From NCBI GenBank assembly GCA_913061345.1, contig CAJXTZ010000012.1, forward strand, positions 1-43,273: a stretch of DNA of 43,273 nt, given 5' to 3'. Every line of letters starts with the position of its first letter. Within the stretch, counting starts at the first letter, position 1. The position numbers were made by a program, and so were the translations under genes. The notes beneath the pieces were generated by a model. The model was not told the origin of the DNA. It did no database searches and was given only the letters and a program-made list of their open reading frames with translations. This document shows positions 7,498-15,114 of this stretch, in pieces. The DNA comes from an uncultured Erythrobacter sp. GTDB lineage: Bacteria; Pseudomonadota; Alphaproteobacteria; Sphingomonadales; Sphingomonadaceae.

Positions 7498-7875
7498 TTA
7501 GTGAACCGGTTCGCCCAGCAAAGTGTCGACCTCGTCCAGCAGCTGATCGATAGAAAGCGGTTTGGCGAGATAGCCGCTCGCGCCTGCACGGCGGATACCT
7601 TCCTCGTCGCGCTTACCGGCATAGGCAGTGATGGCGAGAATCGGAATTTGCGCGGTTTCGGGGTTGCGCTTGATCTCGCGGATCAGCTTGCGCCCCGAAA
7701 CGTGGGGCAGATGAATATCCATCGTGATGAGATCGGGGGCGAAGTCGCCCACTGCATCCAGCACGCGTGCGCCATCGTCCACGAGCATCAGCTCGTACCC
7801 GCGCTGGTTGAAAACCGCCTCGTAGAACATGCGGTTCAACAGGTCGTCTTCGACGATTAGGACTTTGGTTGTCAT
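7498..7875 (-). CDS. Single-domain response regulator, DivK-like
   Basis: A 125-residue stand-alone receiver domain. Acidic residues D10 and D11, phospho-acceptor D53 (ITMDIHLP), the switch threonine in LAITAYAG and the conserved lysine in LAKPLS are all present. There is no output domain, so it must act by protein-protein contact. The sequence pattern (KVLIVEDDLLNRMFYEAVF, HLPHVSGRKLIREIK) is closest to DivK, the cell-cycle and polarity regulator of Caulobacter, but single-domain receivers are numerous and the assignment is by resemblance only. No kinase is adjacent. It converges on rpsI across the terminator and is separated by 159 bases from the gene upstream. Confidence 0.8.
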   Translation of the reverse strand: MTTKVLIVEDDLLNRMFYEAVFNQRGYELMLVDDGARVLDAVGDFAPDLITMDIHLPHVSGRKLIREIKRNPETAQIPILAITAYAGKRDEEGIRRAGASGYLAKPLSIDQLLDEVDTLLGEPVH

Positions 7876-8034
7876 TCCGGCACGTTACGCTGAAACCAGC
7901 AAGTCCGATCCCGTCGTTGCGACCAAGTGGTCCGATTAATCGACAAACCGCCGGAAAAGGCAGGTTCGATGGTAAATCTGGAATAACTGGCATTGGAAAA
8001 GCCGTTCAAATTTCTCGAACAGCGTGGCCCTTTA

Positions 8035-8892
8035 TTAATGAACCGGCGGATCGGTTCGCGGTACCCGGCCCACTGGTGCCACAGGTTCACCCGGCTTGCG
8101 CGGCGGCATTGCATCTTCAGGAACATCGCGGATCATCATGTCGCGCGTCCTGACGTCCTCCAGATTTCGCACCTTTACCTGCAGAGACTCGCCATCCCAG
8201 CGCAGTTCGTTGAAGCTGGGCGGAGTGGAGCGGACGCGCTGCGACAGGGTGCCCGCACCGATCATCCGGACTTTTCCGTGGACCGTTTCCTCCATGATAT
8301 CGAAGGCGTCATGCACATGGCCCGACAGCACGGCCAGCACCGGGCGCTGCGCCAGTTCGTTCAGCGCCTTTTGCCCGTGCATCGTCAAGGCGGTTCCCTG
8401 GGTGCCAACTTCGCGCAGCGGGTGATGGACGGTAACCAGCGCCTGCGTTCCAGCGGGCAGAGCGTCGAGCGCAGTCAGGCATCGATCCAGCGCCGCTTTT
8501 GTTACCCAACCTTTCGACCAGTTCAACCGCGGCTGCCACCGGCGCACCGTCTTCAGCGGAATTATGGCGAGGCCGGGCAGATCGATTTCCCGCTCCACCT
8601 TGTCGGAGATGACGCGGATGCGCTTGTAAGGATTGAAGAACCTCTCGATCGGGTTGAAATAGGGCAGGTCATGATTGCCCACTTCCACTGTTACGGGCGC
8701 TTCCAGCGATTTGATCCACGCGGTTGCAGCATCGAATTCGCGTTGCCGGGCGCGCATCGTCAGGTCGCCGGTAATCGCTACGGCATCAGGTTTTCGCTCT
8801 GAAATCTCGCGCTTCACCCAGTCCAGCGCGTGATTGTCCTCAAGCCCGAAGTGAATGTCGGAAAGGTGGAACAGCAACTTCGTGTCAGTCAT
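8035..8892 (-). CDS. Calcineurin-like metallophosphoesterase
   Basis: A 285-residue cytoplasmic phosphoesterase with the full dimetal motif set: HLSDIHFG (D11 and H13 region), AITGDLT, VGNHD, TVHHPL and LSGHVHDAF. The arrangement resembles CpdA-type class III phosphodiesterases, but substrates in this superfamily range from cyclic nucleotides to lipids and nucleic acid, and none can be picked from the sequence. The start overlaps the end of the upstream lipid kinase gene by 8 bases, so the two are translationally coupled. That pairing suggests a phospholipid-related substrate as one possibility, which is inference only. Confidence 0.82.
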   Translation of the reverse strand: MTDTKLLFHLSDIHFGLEDNHALDWVKREISERKPDAVAITGDLTMRARQREFDAATAWIKSLEAPVTVEVGNHDLPYFNPIERFFNPYKRIRVISDKVEREIDLPGLAIIPLKTVRRWQPRLNWSKGWVTKAALDRCLTALDALPAGTQALVTVHHPLREVGTQGTALTMHGQKALNELAQRPVLAVLSGHVHDAFDIMEETVHGKVRMIGAGTLSQRVRSTPPSFNELRWDGESLQVKVRNLEDVRTRDMMIRDVPEDAMPPRKPGEPVAPVGRVPRTDPPVH

Positions 8893-9739
8893 CGGTACGC
8901 ACCGCTAGCAGGTCCACCTCGCAAGTCGACAGCTGGAAGCGCGTGGAGCGAGCGGCGATGGTCGGTTCCCCATCCAGCAGCACGCCAAACCCGCCCTCGT
9001 CAGCCCCGGAAAGTGTCAGTGCCTGCTCGCTGCCAATATGATCGTGCGGTCCTTCGCGAAAGTCGTGCTTCGCAAGCGCAAACAACTGGTCGAGAAATTC
9101 AGCAGTCGTTTCGGCATGATAGGCGTTCACCTCGATGCTGCCATCGCGAGGCTCCAGCAACACCAAGGGGTAGCCTTCTCGCCGACCCAGCGGCGGTTCG
9201 ATGCATCGCAGACGTTCGTCATTGAGTGTGCGCGCAAAGGCTTCGCGCGTTTCCGCCGCCATTGTGAGAACATCGAGACTACGCATGGCTTCGCGCACCT
9301 CGTTCCAACTGGTGCCCGGCCCCGCCAGCAATCCGGCATAGGCCGTGCCCAAAGGGCTGGAGATGACCCCGGGCCTTCGCACGACCAGGTTTCCACTACC
9401 GGCCAGGCTCAGCACTTCAGCCAGCTCCATCTCGCCGAACAGGCGGTGGTAGAGAAGGTTCATCGTTCCGCCCGGCAGCACCAGTACCTGGCCGCCCCAG
9501 CCCGCCAGCGCATCGAGCGCGGCATTCACCGTACCGTCGCCGGCGAAGATCGCCACCAGATCGAGTCCGGCGGCGTCAAGCATTGCAGGCATTGGCAGAT
9601 CGTCGGTTGGAAAACTGGTGCTGTAAGCAACGCGCAGACCATAGTCGGCGCAGCTTTCGCTCATCCGCTCCAAAGCCTCGCGATCGTTGGAACCGCTTGC
9701 GTCATTGTGAACCAGCCAGAGGGGCCGTGCTTTTGCCAT
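8885..9739 (-). CDS. Diacylglycerol/lipid kinase-family protein
   Basis: A 284-residue protein of the DAGK catalytic-domain family (YegS/DgkB/sphingosine kinase fold). The nucleotide-binding glycine motif reads FAGDGTVNAALD where the family usually has GGDGT; the second motif LPGGTMNLLYHRL is intact. The N-terminal LWLVHNDASGS corresponds to the usual NP.SG phosphate loop. The C-terminal part is beta-rich, as in lipid kinases. The ATG of MAKARPLWLVHN is chosen because it matches the family start; another ATG lies six codons earlier. It is the middle gene of a three-gene leftward operon. The lipid substrate is unknown; sphingomonads make glycosphingolipids and other unusual lipids. Confidence 0.8.
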   Translation of the reverse strand: MAKARPLWLVHNDASGSNDREALERMSESCADYGLRVAYSTSFPTDDLPMPAMLDAAGLDLVAIFAGDGTVNAALDALAGWGGQVLVLPGGTMNLLYHRLFGEMELAEVLSLAGSGNLVVRRPGVISSPLGTAYAGLLAGPGTSWNEVREAMRSLDVLTMAAETREAFARTLNDERLRCIEPPLGRREGYPLVLLEPRDGSIEVNAYHAETTAEFLDQLFALAKHDFREGPHDHIGSEQALTLSGADEGGFGVLLDGEPTIAARSTRFQLSTCEVDLLAVRTDD

Positions 9740-9776
9740 GATGTTTGAAATCGCCAAGGTGGCCTGCCAGTTCCCG

Positions 9777-10043
9777 TCAGATACGACGCGTGACGATTGA
9801 CCATGCTGCTGTCAGGTTAATGAGGAAATAACCGCCGTACAGCCAAATCCAGTGCAGGGCGCCAGTCTTCGCCGCGTAAAGGGCACCGCACAAAATGATG
9901 AATTCCAGCGTCAGGCTGGAAGTGCGGGCAATGCGCAGCGTACGCGGAGGTATTTGCTTCACCATGCGATGCCCGCTGACAATCACCGCCTGATGGCAGG
10001 CGAAATTGCCCATTCCCATGAGAAAGGTGATTATCAACGCCAC
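9777..10043 (-). CDS. Small membrane protein, function unknown
   Basis: An 88-residue protein with three predicted membrane segments: VALIITFLMGMGNFA, SSLTLEFIILCGALYAA and IWLYGGYFLINLTAAW. Between the first two is a basic cytoplasmic loop (GHRMVKQIPPRTLRIAR). The start is a GTG with CAGGAG eight bases upstream, much better placed than an in-frame codon 60 residues earlier whose translation would run through a structured intergenic region. I do not recognise the family. It is the first gene of an operon with the lipid kinase 37 bases downstream, so a role near membrane lipids is conceivable. Confidence 0.6.
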   Translation of the reverse strand: MALIITFLMGMGNFACHQAVIVSGHRMVKQIPPRTLRIARTSSLTLEFIILCGALYAAKTGALHWIWLYGGYFLINLTAAWSIVTRRI

Positions 10044-10090
10044 GCCTGCGCTCCTGCACGATTGGCGTTGGCGGTGCAATCGGTCGTTGG

Positions 10091-10237
10091 TGGAACCCGG
10101 TAGCCTCTTAGTCGGGTTCCAGGTCTGCTCGTCGACAGGAGAGGCGCGCAGGTCGACCGGTAGCAGCGCAGCCTCGCTGTCCGTTCTACACAGGTAATCG
10201 CACCGCAGCCGTTCCAGTCCCACCGGCTGCGGTGCGA
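10091..10237. ncRNA. Highly structured intergenic region, possible RNA element
   Basis: Four consecutive inverted repeats fill the 238-base gap between the small membrane protein gene and urcA. They are TGGAACCCG/CGGGTTCCA (10091-10121, perfect), CTGCTcGTCGAC/GTCGAC..AGCAG (10125-10166), CAGC/GCTG (10169-10179) and TCGCACCGCAGCCG/CGGCTGCGGTGCGA (10198-10237, 14 perfect pairs). It could be the 5' leader of either flanking gene or a separate RNA; the strand cannot be decided. No known riboswitch or tRNA is recognised. Confidence 0.45.
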
Positions 10238-10281
10238 CCCTTCATAGACAAGGAACTACGGGGCTACAGGAGGAGAACCTG

Positions 10282-10614
10282 ATGAAACCCCTATCAATAA
10301 CCCGTGTCCTTGGTGTCGCCGCACTAGCGCTGACAACAAGTGGCGTCCCCCTCGCTCCGGCCGTTTCGGCGCAGAACGTAGAAAGTCGCACCACCGGCGT
10401 TACCCATAGCGACCTCGACCTGACGACGCAGGAAGGTGTGGCAGAACTCGATCGCCGAATCGACCGCGCTGCAAAGCAGGTTTGCGGCATGAACGATGTC
10501 CAAGTCGGCACCAGGGCTCGCACCCGTGAGGCCAGGCAGTGTTATCGCGATGCCAAGCGCAAGCTCGAACGCCAGTTCGCGAGGATCGTGAACGACGCCC
10601 AGCGCGGCGGCTGA
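10282..10614 (+). CDS. UrcA-family secreted protein
   Basis: A 110-residue protein of the UrcA family, found mainly in Caulobacterales and Sphingomonadales. It has a signal peptide (about residues 1-30, cleavage likely after PAVSA). The mature part carries the family pattern: an aromatic/acidic entry (HSDLDLTTQEGVAELDRRI), the first cysteine in AAKQVCG, then a basic helical region with a second cysteine in ARQCYRDAKRKLERQF. The two cysteines probably form a disulfide in the periplasm. Function is unknown. A strong Shine-Dalgarno (AGGAGGAG) precedes the ATG. The leader contains a very stable 14-base-pair hairpin ending 45 bases before the start. Confidence 0.8.
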   Translation: MKPLSITRVLGVAALALTTSGVPLAPAVSAQNVESRTTGVTHSDLDLTTQEGVAELDRRIDRAAKQVCGMNDVQVGTRARTREARQCYRDAKRKLERQFARIVNDAQRGG

Positions 10615-10636
10615 CAGCTTTCAAAGGCCATCACGA

Positions 10637-10674
10637 AAAAGGGGCGCCTTCGCCATTTGCGAGGCGCCCCTTTT
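10637..10674. terminator. Bidirectional intrinsic terminator
   Basis: AAAAGGGGCGCCT pairs perfectly with AGGCGCCCCTTTT (13 base pairs, 12-base loop). A- and T-tracts give a U-run on both strands. It lies between convergent urcA and the LytTR regulator gene and can serve both. Confidence 0.92.
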
Positions 10675-10698
10675 CGTACCGGTGCCGAAAGGCAAGTT

Positions 10699-11439
10699 CT
10701 AACGACCTGCCATTGCCTTCACCTTTTTCAGATAGGTGCGACCGATCCGCAGTTCCTCGCCATCGGCAAGTTCTGCGCACCATACCCCCAGCCCTTCGTG
10801 CTTCAGACCAGTGATGAAATCGCGGCGCAGAATCGTAGAGCGGTGGATGCGGATGAATTTCTCCGGGTCCAGCTTTTCTTCGAGTCCGGCAATAGTCTGC
10901 AACAACAGATAACTGGTTTCCCCGACGTGCAGGCGCACATAGTCGCGCTCTGCATCTATCCGGTAAACTTCGGACGCTTCGATCCGCAACAGTTCGGAAC
11001 GGTGCGGCACCCAGAATTCGCCGAGCCACGCATTTTCGGTCTGGTCGGAGCCGCCATCCTTTCGGGCAAAGGCGCGCTCGATGGCCCGCTCCAGCCTCTC
11101 GGTTGCGACCGGCTTCAGGACGTAGTCGATGGCTTCGAGATCGAAGGCCTCCACAGCGAAATTTTCATGTGCGGTTACGAATATGACCGCAGGCGGCGTT
11201 TCCAGCTTGCCTGCCTCGCGCGCTACCTGCAGCCCGTCCTTGCCGGGCATGGTCATGTCGAGCAGCAAGAGATCAGGATTGAGTTTTTCGGACAGGCGCA
11301 GGGCGGCTTCGCCATCGCTCGCAGTGCCGATAACGGTCAGCCGGGGTATTTCGGAACACAGTACCTGCATCCGCTCGATTGCCAGCGGCTCGTCATCGAC
11401 GATAAGTGTTCGGAGAGCCGCGTTCTCGTTATCGTTCAT
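10699..11439 (-). CDS. LytTR-family response regulator (AlgR/LytR type)
   Basis: A 246-residue DNA-binding response regulator. The receiver spans about residues 10-125, with acidic pair D15-D16, phospho-acceptor D61 (LLLLDMTMPGKDG), threonine in FVTAHENF and lysine in YVLKPV. The LytTR domain follows (about 145-243): VYRIDAERDYVRLHVGE, FIRIHRSTILRRDFI and LRIGRTYLKKV, the ten-stranded fold that binds direct repeats in DNA. The cognate kinase lies 39 bases upstream on the same strand. Targets are unknown; members of the group control cell envelope, exopolysaccharide or nutrient responses. Confidence 0.92.
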   Translation of the reverse strand: MNDNENAALRTLIVDDEPLAIERMQVLCSEIPRLTVIGTASDGEAALRLSEKLNPDLLLLDMTMPGKDGLQVAREAGKLETPPAVIFVTAHENFAVEAFDLEAIDYVLKPVATERLERAIERAFARKDGGSDQTENAWLGEFWVPHRSELLRIEASEVYRIDAERDYVRLHVGETSYLLLQTIAGLEEKLDPEKFIRIHRSTILRRDFITGLKHEGLGVWCAELADGEELRIGRTYLKKVKAMAGR

Positions 11440-11478
11440 GGCGCTTCATACTCCCCATTTCATTGAACCTGCGATAAG

Positions 11479-12672
11479 TCACGCTGCCGCCCTTTCGTTG
11501 ATGCGTCGCAGCGGCATGCGCAGGTGCGTGGCATAGCCGCCGGGCACCTTACCGGAGACGACGGTCGCCTCGTTACCGAACCGTGCTTCCAGCCGCTCGC
11601 GAACATTGGTCAGACCGATGCCGAAACCGGGCCGCGTGTCGTCGCGGTCTTCCGCGCTTTGACCATCGTCGGATATGGTGACCACCAGTCGGTCGTATTC
11701 CTCACGCGCCGACAGCGTGATCGTGACCTGACCCGATGATGGCGCGACGGCGTGCTTCACCGAGTTCTCGATCAGCGGTTGCAGGATCATGCCCGGAATC
11801 AGTGCGTTTTCCAGATCGGCAGGAATATCGTAGTGCGTATGCAGCCGCATGGGGAAGCGAACGGCCTCGATCTCCAGGTAAAGTTTCTGCAGATGAATTT
11901 CTTCACGCAGCAGCACGTCGGACGTGGTGTCATCGGCCAGGCTGCGACGGTAGAACGTGCTGATCATCTGGATCATGCGCTCTGCCATTTCGGTCTTGCC
12001 GGTCAGCACCATCGCAGACAGTGAATTGAGCGTGTTGAACAGGAAATGCGGATTTACCTGGTAGCGCAGCGATTGCAGTTCCGCAGCCTTCGCAGCGTTG
12101 CGGAACTTCTGCTCGCGCCGCTCTGCATCGCGGGCTTTCTCCCCGGTCAGAAGCGCCAGATAAAGGGCACACCATGCCAGCAGCATGAAATAGCGGCTGT
12201 AGGTGATTTCGATCAACTGGGTCCGCGCGCTGACGGAAACCAGTTCGGTCAACCCTTCGAAAAGCTGAGTGCTGCTCTCTTCTTCGTCCGACGAGAAACC
12301 TCGCGTCTGCACGAATTCCTGCAGGACCTTCTCGTCCAGCGCAGCCTGCGCATCGGCGAATATCACCCGGTTCGCTTGCGCGCTAAGCAATGCAGCAGGC
12401 AGCGCGAACACCAGCGCAGCGGCTATTTTCGTCCATAGCGGTCTGCCGTCGAAGGCGCGCAACACCACCCACAGACCCAGCGTGATGAGGATGCCGACGC
12501 CTACCGAAAGAAGACGGAGCCAGAGCAGTTCGTCTGCCAAAGGCATATCAAGCAGTTCCGCCCGTGTGGAAACGAGGACGAAATAGGTCGCCCACAAGCC
12601 AACGACAGATGCGAGCACCGTCTTGAACGGCAGGCGAGACGTGTGTCTTTCGGGTTTTGCAGCAAAATCCAT
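11479..12672 (-). CDS. LytS/YehU-type sensor histidine kinase
   Basis: A 397-residue membrane histidine kinase of the His_kinase (PF06580) family. Hydrophobic segments lie near residues 17-35, 50-72, 81-99 and 160-176. Between the third and fourth is a hydrophilic loop of about 60 residues (DEKVLQEF to ARTQLIEI) that could be the sensor. The phospho-acceptor is H209 in the signature NPHFLFNTLNSLSAM. The ATPase domain has ILQPLIENSVKHAV (N box), ISDDGQS (G1) and GFGIGLTNVRERL (G2). It is first in the transcript with the LytTR regulator. The signal is not evident. Confidence 0.92.
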   Translation of the reverse strand: MDFAAKPERHTSRLPFKTVLASVVGLWATYFVLVSTRAELLDMPLADELLWLRLLSVGVGILITLGLWVVLRAFDGRPLWTKIAAALVFALPAALLSAQANRVIFADAQAALDEKVLQEFVQTRGFSSDEEESSTQLFEGLTELVSVSARTQLIEITYSRYFMLLAWCALYLALLTGEKARDAERREQKFRNAAKAAELQSLRYQVNPHFLFNTLNSLSAMVLTGKTEMAERMIQMISTFYRRSLADDTTSDVLLREEIHLQKLYLEIEAVRFPMRLHTHYDIPADLENALIPGMILQPLIENSVKHAVAPSSGQVTITLSAREEYDRLVVTISDDGQSAEDRDDTRPGFGIGLTNVRERLEARFGNEATVVSGKVPGGYATHLRMPLRRINERAAA

Positions 12673-12782
12673 CCTGCCGGTTTACCCGACAGGCGTAAAT
12701 CCAACCAGCCCGCACAGCGGTTTCCATCGAAACCGGTGTGCCATTGGTCGATCAGGACACCGCGTTCGTGCTGGGACGGGCC

Positions 12783-14309
12783 TTATTTCGCGGCCAGCAA
12801 CCCTTCCTCCCGTATCTTCTCTCGCCAATGCAGCGGGGCCAGCGTGTGGACGTTGTTGCCCTGCGAATCCACGGCCACTGTTACCGGCATATCCTTCACG
12901 GTGAATTCGTAGATGGCTTCCATGCCAAGTTCCTCGAAAGCGACGACTTTCGATTCCTTGATCGCGCGCGCCACTAGGTATGCAGCGCCGCCCGTCGCCA
13001 TGAGATAGGCGACCTTGAAACGGCTGATAACGTCTACTGCGTCCGCGCCGCGTTCCGCCTTTCCAATCATCGCGAGCAGACCCTGGTCGAGCATCATCTC
13101 GGTGAACTTGTCCATGCGCGTGGCCGTGGTGGGGCCGGCAGGGCCGACCACTTCGCCCATCACCGGATCGACAGGGCCGACGTAATATATCGCACGGCCC
13201 CTGAACTCGACGGGCAGTTCCTCACCCGCATCAAGCATGTCCTTGATCTTCTTGTGCGCCGCATCGCGCCCCGTCAGCATGGCGCCGTTCAGCAGCAGGC
13301 GATCGCCATGTTTCCAGCTTGCGACCTCCTCGGGCGTGAGAGTGTCGAGATTGACGCGCTTGGCCTCGGCGTCGGGCTCCCAGTGAACATCGGGCCATGC
13401 CTCCAGATCGGGCTGCGGCAGGTAAGCCGCTCCGCTGCCATCCAGCGTGACATGCGCGTGGCGCGTGGCGGCGCAATTGGGGATCATCGCCACGGGTTTG
13501 CCCGCAGCATGGCATGGCCAATCCAGAATTTTCACGTCGAGCACGGTGGAAAGGCCGCCCAGCCCTTGCGCGCCGACACCCTGGGCGTTCACCGCGTCGA
13601 AGATGTCGATCCGCAACTGCTCGATATCGCTATGCGCGCCGCGTTGCTTCAGCTGGGCCATGTCGATCGGGTCCATCAGGCTCTGCTTGGCCAGCTTCAT
13701 GCAGTGTTCCGCTGTGCCGCCGATGCCAATGCCCAGCATTCCGGGTGGGCACCAACCGGCTCCCATCGACGGGATCTGTTCGAGCACCCAGTCGATGATA
13801 TTATCGCTGGGATTCATCATCTTGAACTTAGACTTGTTCTCGCTACCCCCGCCCTTGGCCGCCACATCGACACCCACGGTATCGCCGGGCACCATGTCCA
13901 CCGAGAGGACGCAGGGCGTATTGTCGCGTGTGTTGCGCCGGGTGAATGCGGGATCGGCCAGGATGGAGGCGCGCAGCTTGTTTTCGGCGTGGTTGTAGGC
14001 GCGGCGCACACCTTCATCGACAACCTCCTGTAAGCTTGAGGTTGATTCGAGGCGACAGTTCTGACCCCATTTGAGGAACACGTTCACGATGCCGGTATCC
14101 TGACAGATAGGCCGGTGCCCTTCCGCACACATGCGGCTGTTGGTCAGGATTTGCGCAATCGCATCCTTCGCTGCGGGGCCCTGTTCCGCCTTGTAGGCCT
14201 CTCCCAGCGCGTGGATGTAATCCATCGGGTGGTAATAGGAGATATATTGCAGCGCATCGGCCACCGTCTCGATCAGGTCCTCTTCACGAATGGTGATCAT
14301 GTCGCTCAT
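12783..14309 (-). CDS. Fumarate hydratase class I (iron-sulfur)
   Basis: A 508-residue homodimeric [4Fe-4S] fumarase, which interconverts fumarate and malate in the citric acid cycle. The three cluster cysteines are in RPICQDTGIVNVF, GAGWCPPGMLGIGIGG and MIPNCAATRHAH. The C-terminal beta domain contains YYVGPVDPVMGEVVGPAGPTTATRMD and MIGKAERG. It is full length for FumA/B-type single-chain enzymes. The ATG of MSDMITIREED is used: AGAGGAG lies about ten bases upstream, while an ATG 13 codons earlier has none. The cluster makes the enzyme sensitive to superoxide and iron limitation. It is a single-gene unit divergent from the PCMT-like gene. Confidence 0.95.
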   Translation of the reverse strand: MSDMITIREEDLIETVADALQYISYYHPMDYIHALGEAYKAEQGPAAKDAIAQILTNSRMCAEGHRPICQDTGIVNVFLKWGQNCRLESTSSLQEVVDEGVRRAYNHAENKLRASILADPAFTRRNTRDNTPCVLSVDMVPGDTVGVDVAAKGGGSENKSKFKMMNPSDNIIDWVLEQIPSMGAGWCPPGMLGIGIGGTAEHCMKLAKQSLMDPIDMAQLKQRGAHSDIEQLRIDIFDAVNAQGVGAQGLGGLSTVLDVKILDWPCHAAGKPVAMIPNCAATRHAHVTLDGSGAAYLPQPDLEAWPDVHWEPDAEAKRVNLDTLTPEEVASWKHGDRLLLNGAMLTGRDAAHKKIKDMLDAGEELPVEFRGRAIYYVGPVDPVMGEVVGPAGPTTATRMDKFTEMMLDQGLLAMIGKAERGADAVDVISRFKVAYLMATGGAAYLVARAIKESKVVAFEELGMEAIYEFTVKDMPVTVAVDSQGNNVHTLAPLHWREKIREEGLLAAK

Positions 14310-14494
14310 CGTTTCTGCACTCCTCTTGGTCGAGTTGCCCATAGGCATTGGGGGCCTATGTGGTCAAAGGCGTTTCATTGTCCATCGCCACTGGTGAACG
14401 AACCGGGTGAGGAATTGCAACAACGCGGGCATTGCCCGCCGCCCCGGCAGCCCCTAAGGCGATTTTCGTCCAGCAAACACGAGAGATTGACGCA

Positions 14495-15112
14495 GTGATT
14501 TCCGACCCGCTCGATTCTGCCGAAGCAGCCAATATCGCCCGCAGCCCCGCGCGCCGCGCGATGATCGACAGCCAGTTGCGCACCAGCGGCGTCAACGCGC
14601 CCGCCGTCATCCGCCGGATGTCGCAGGTGCCGCGCGAGGATTTCGTGCCCGCCGCCAGCAAGGGCGTGGCCTATGTCGATCGCGCCATCCGCCTCGAAAA
14701 CGGCGCATGGCTGCCTGCTCCACTGGTGCAGGGCAAGATGCTGGAAGAAGCCGCGCCCACCGGCAAGGAAAAGGCTATCGTGGTGGATGCAGGCTCCGGC
14801 TACCTCGCCGAACTGCTGCGCCCCATGGTGGCAGAGCTTACCGTTATCGACCCTCGCGAAGCCACCGGCAAGGGCACGAAAGGCAAGGGTGCCGACCTGC
14901 TGGTAATCGATGGCGCGGTAGAGGAAATTCCTGCCGGTCTGGCCAGGCGCCTCGCCGATGGCGCGCGCGTCGTGACCGGCATCGTGTCCGGCGGTGTGAC
15001 GCGAATTGCCGTAGGCCGGAAGGGCGACAGTGGTATCTCGCTGATGCCTGTCTACGATATCGGCATTCCGCAACTTAGCGAATTCGACAAGCCCAGGGGC
15101 TGGAGCTTCTGA
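14495..15112 (+). CDS. PCMT-like protein, shortened methyltransferase domain
   Basis: A 205-residue relative of protein-L-isoaspartate O-methyltransferase, which repairs isomerised aspartates. The N-terminal family pattern is clear: ARRAMIDSQLRTSGVN, AVIRRMSQVPREDFVP and VQGKMLEEA. The SAM-binding part is altered. VVDAGSGYLAELL stands for the glycine-rich motif I, but only about 20 residues separate VIDPREAT from LLVIDGAVEEIP, where full enzymes have about 50 including the acidic-loop and GDG..G segments. Activity is therefore doubtful; a binding or regulatory role is possible. The GTG start gives the usual N-terminus; a possible start 21 codons earlier would add an alanine-rich tail. tolC follows after two bases. 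Confidence 0.78.
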   Translation: MISDPLDSAEAANIARSPARRAMIDSQLRTSGVNAPAVIRRMSQVPREDFVPAASKGVAYVDRAIRLENGAWLPAPLVQGKMLEEAAPTGKEKAIVVDAGSGYLAELLRPMVAELTVIDPREATGKGTKGKGADLLVIDGAVEEIPAGLARRLADGARVVTGIVSGGVTRIAVGRKGDSGISLMPVYDIGIPQLSEFDKPRGWSF

Positions 15113-15114
15113 CC

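Noticed and set aside
10208..10227. tRNA T-arm-like sequence (GTTCCAGTCCC) in a stem-loop
   Set aside because: No acceptor, D-arm or anticodon arm can be built around it; the stem is far longer than a T-arm.
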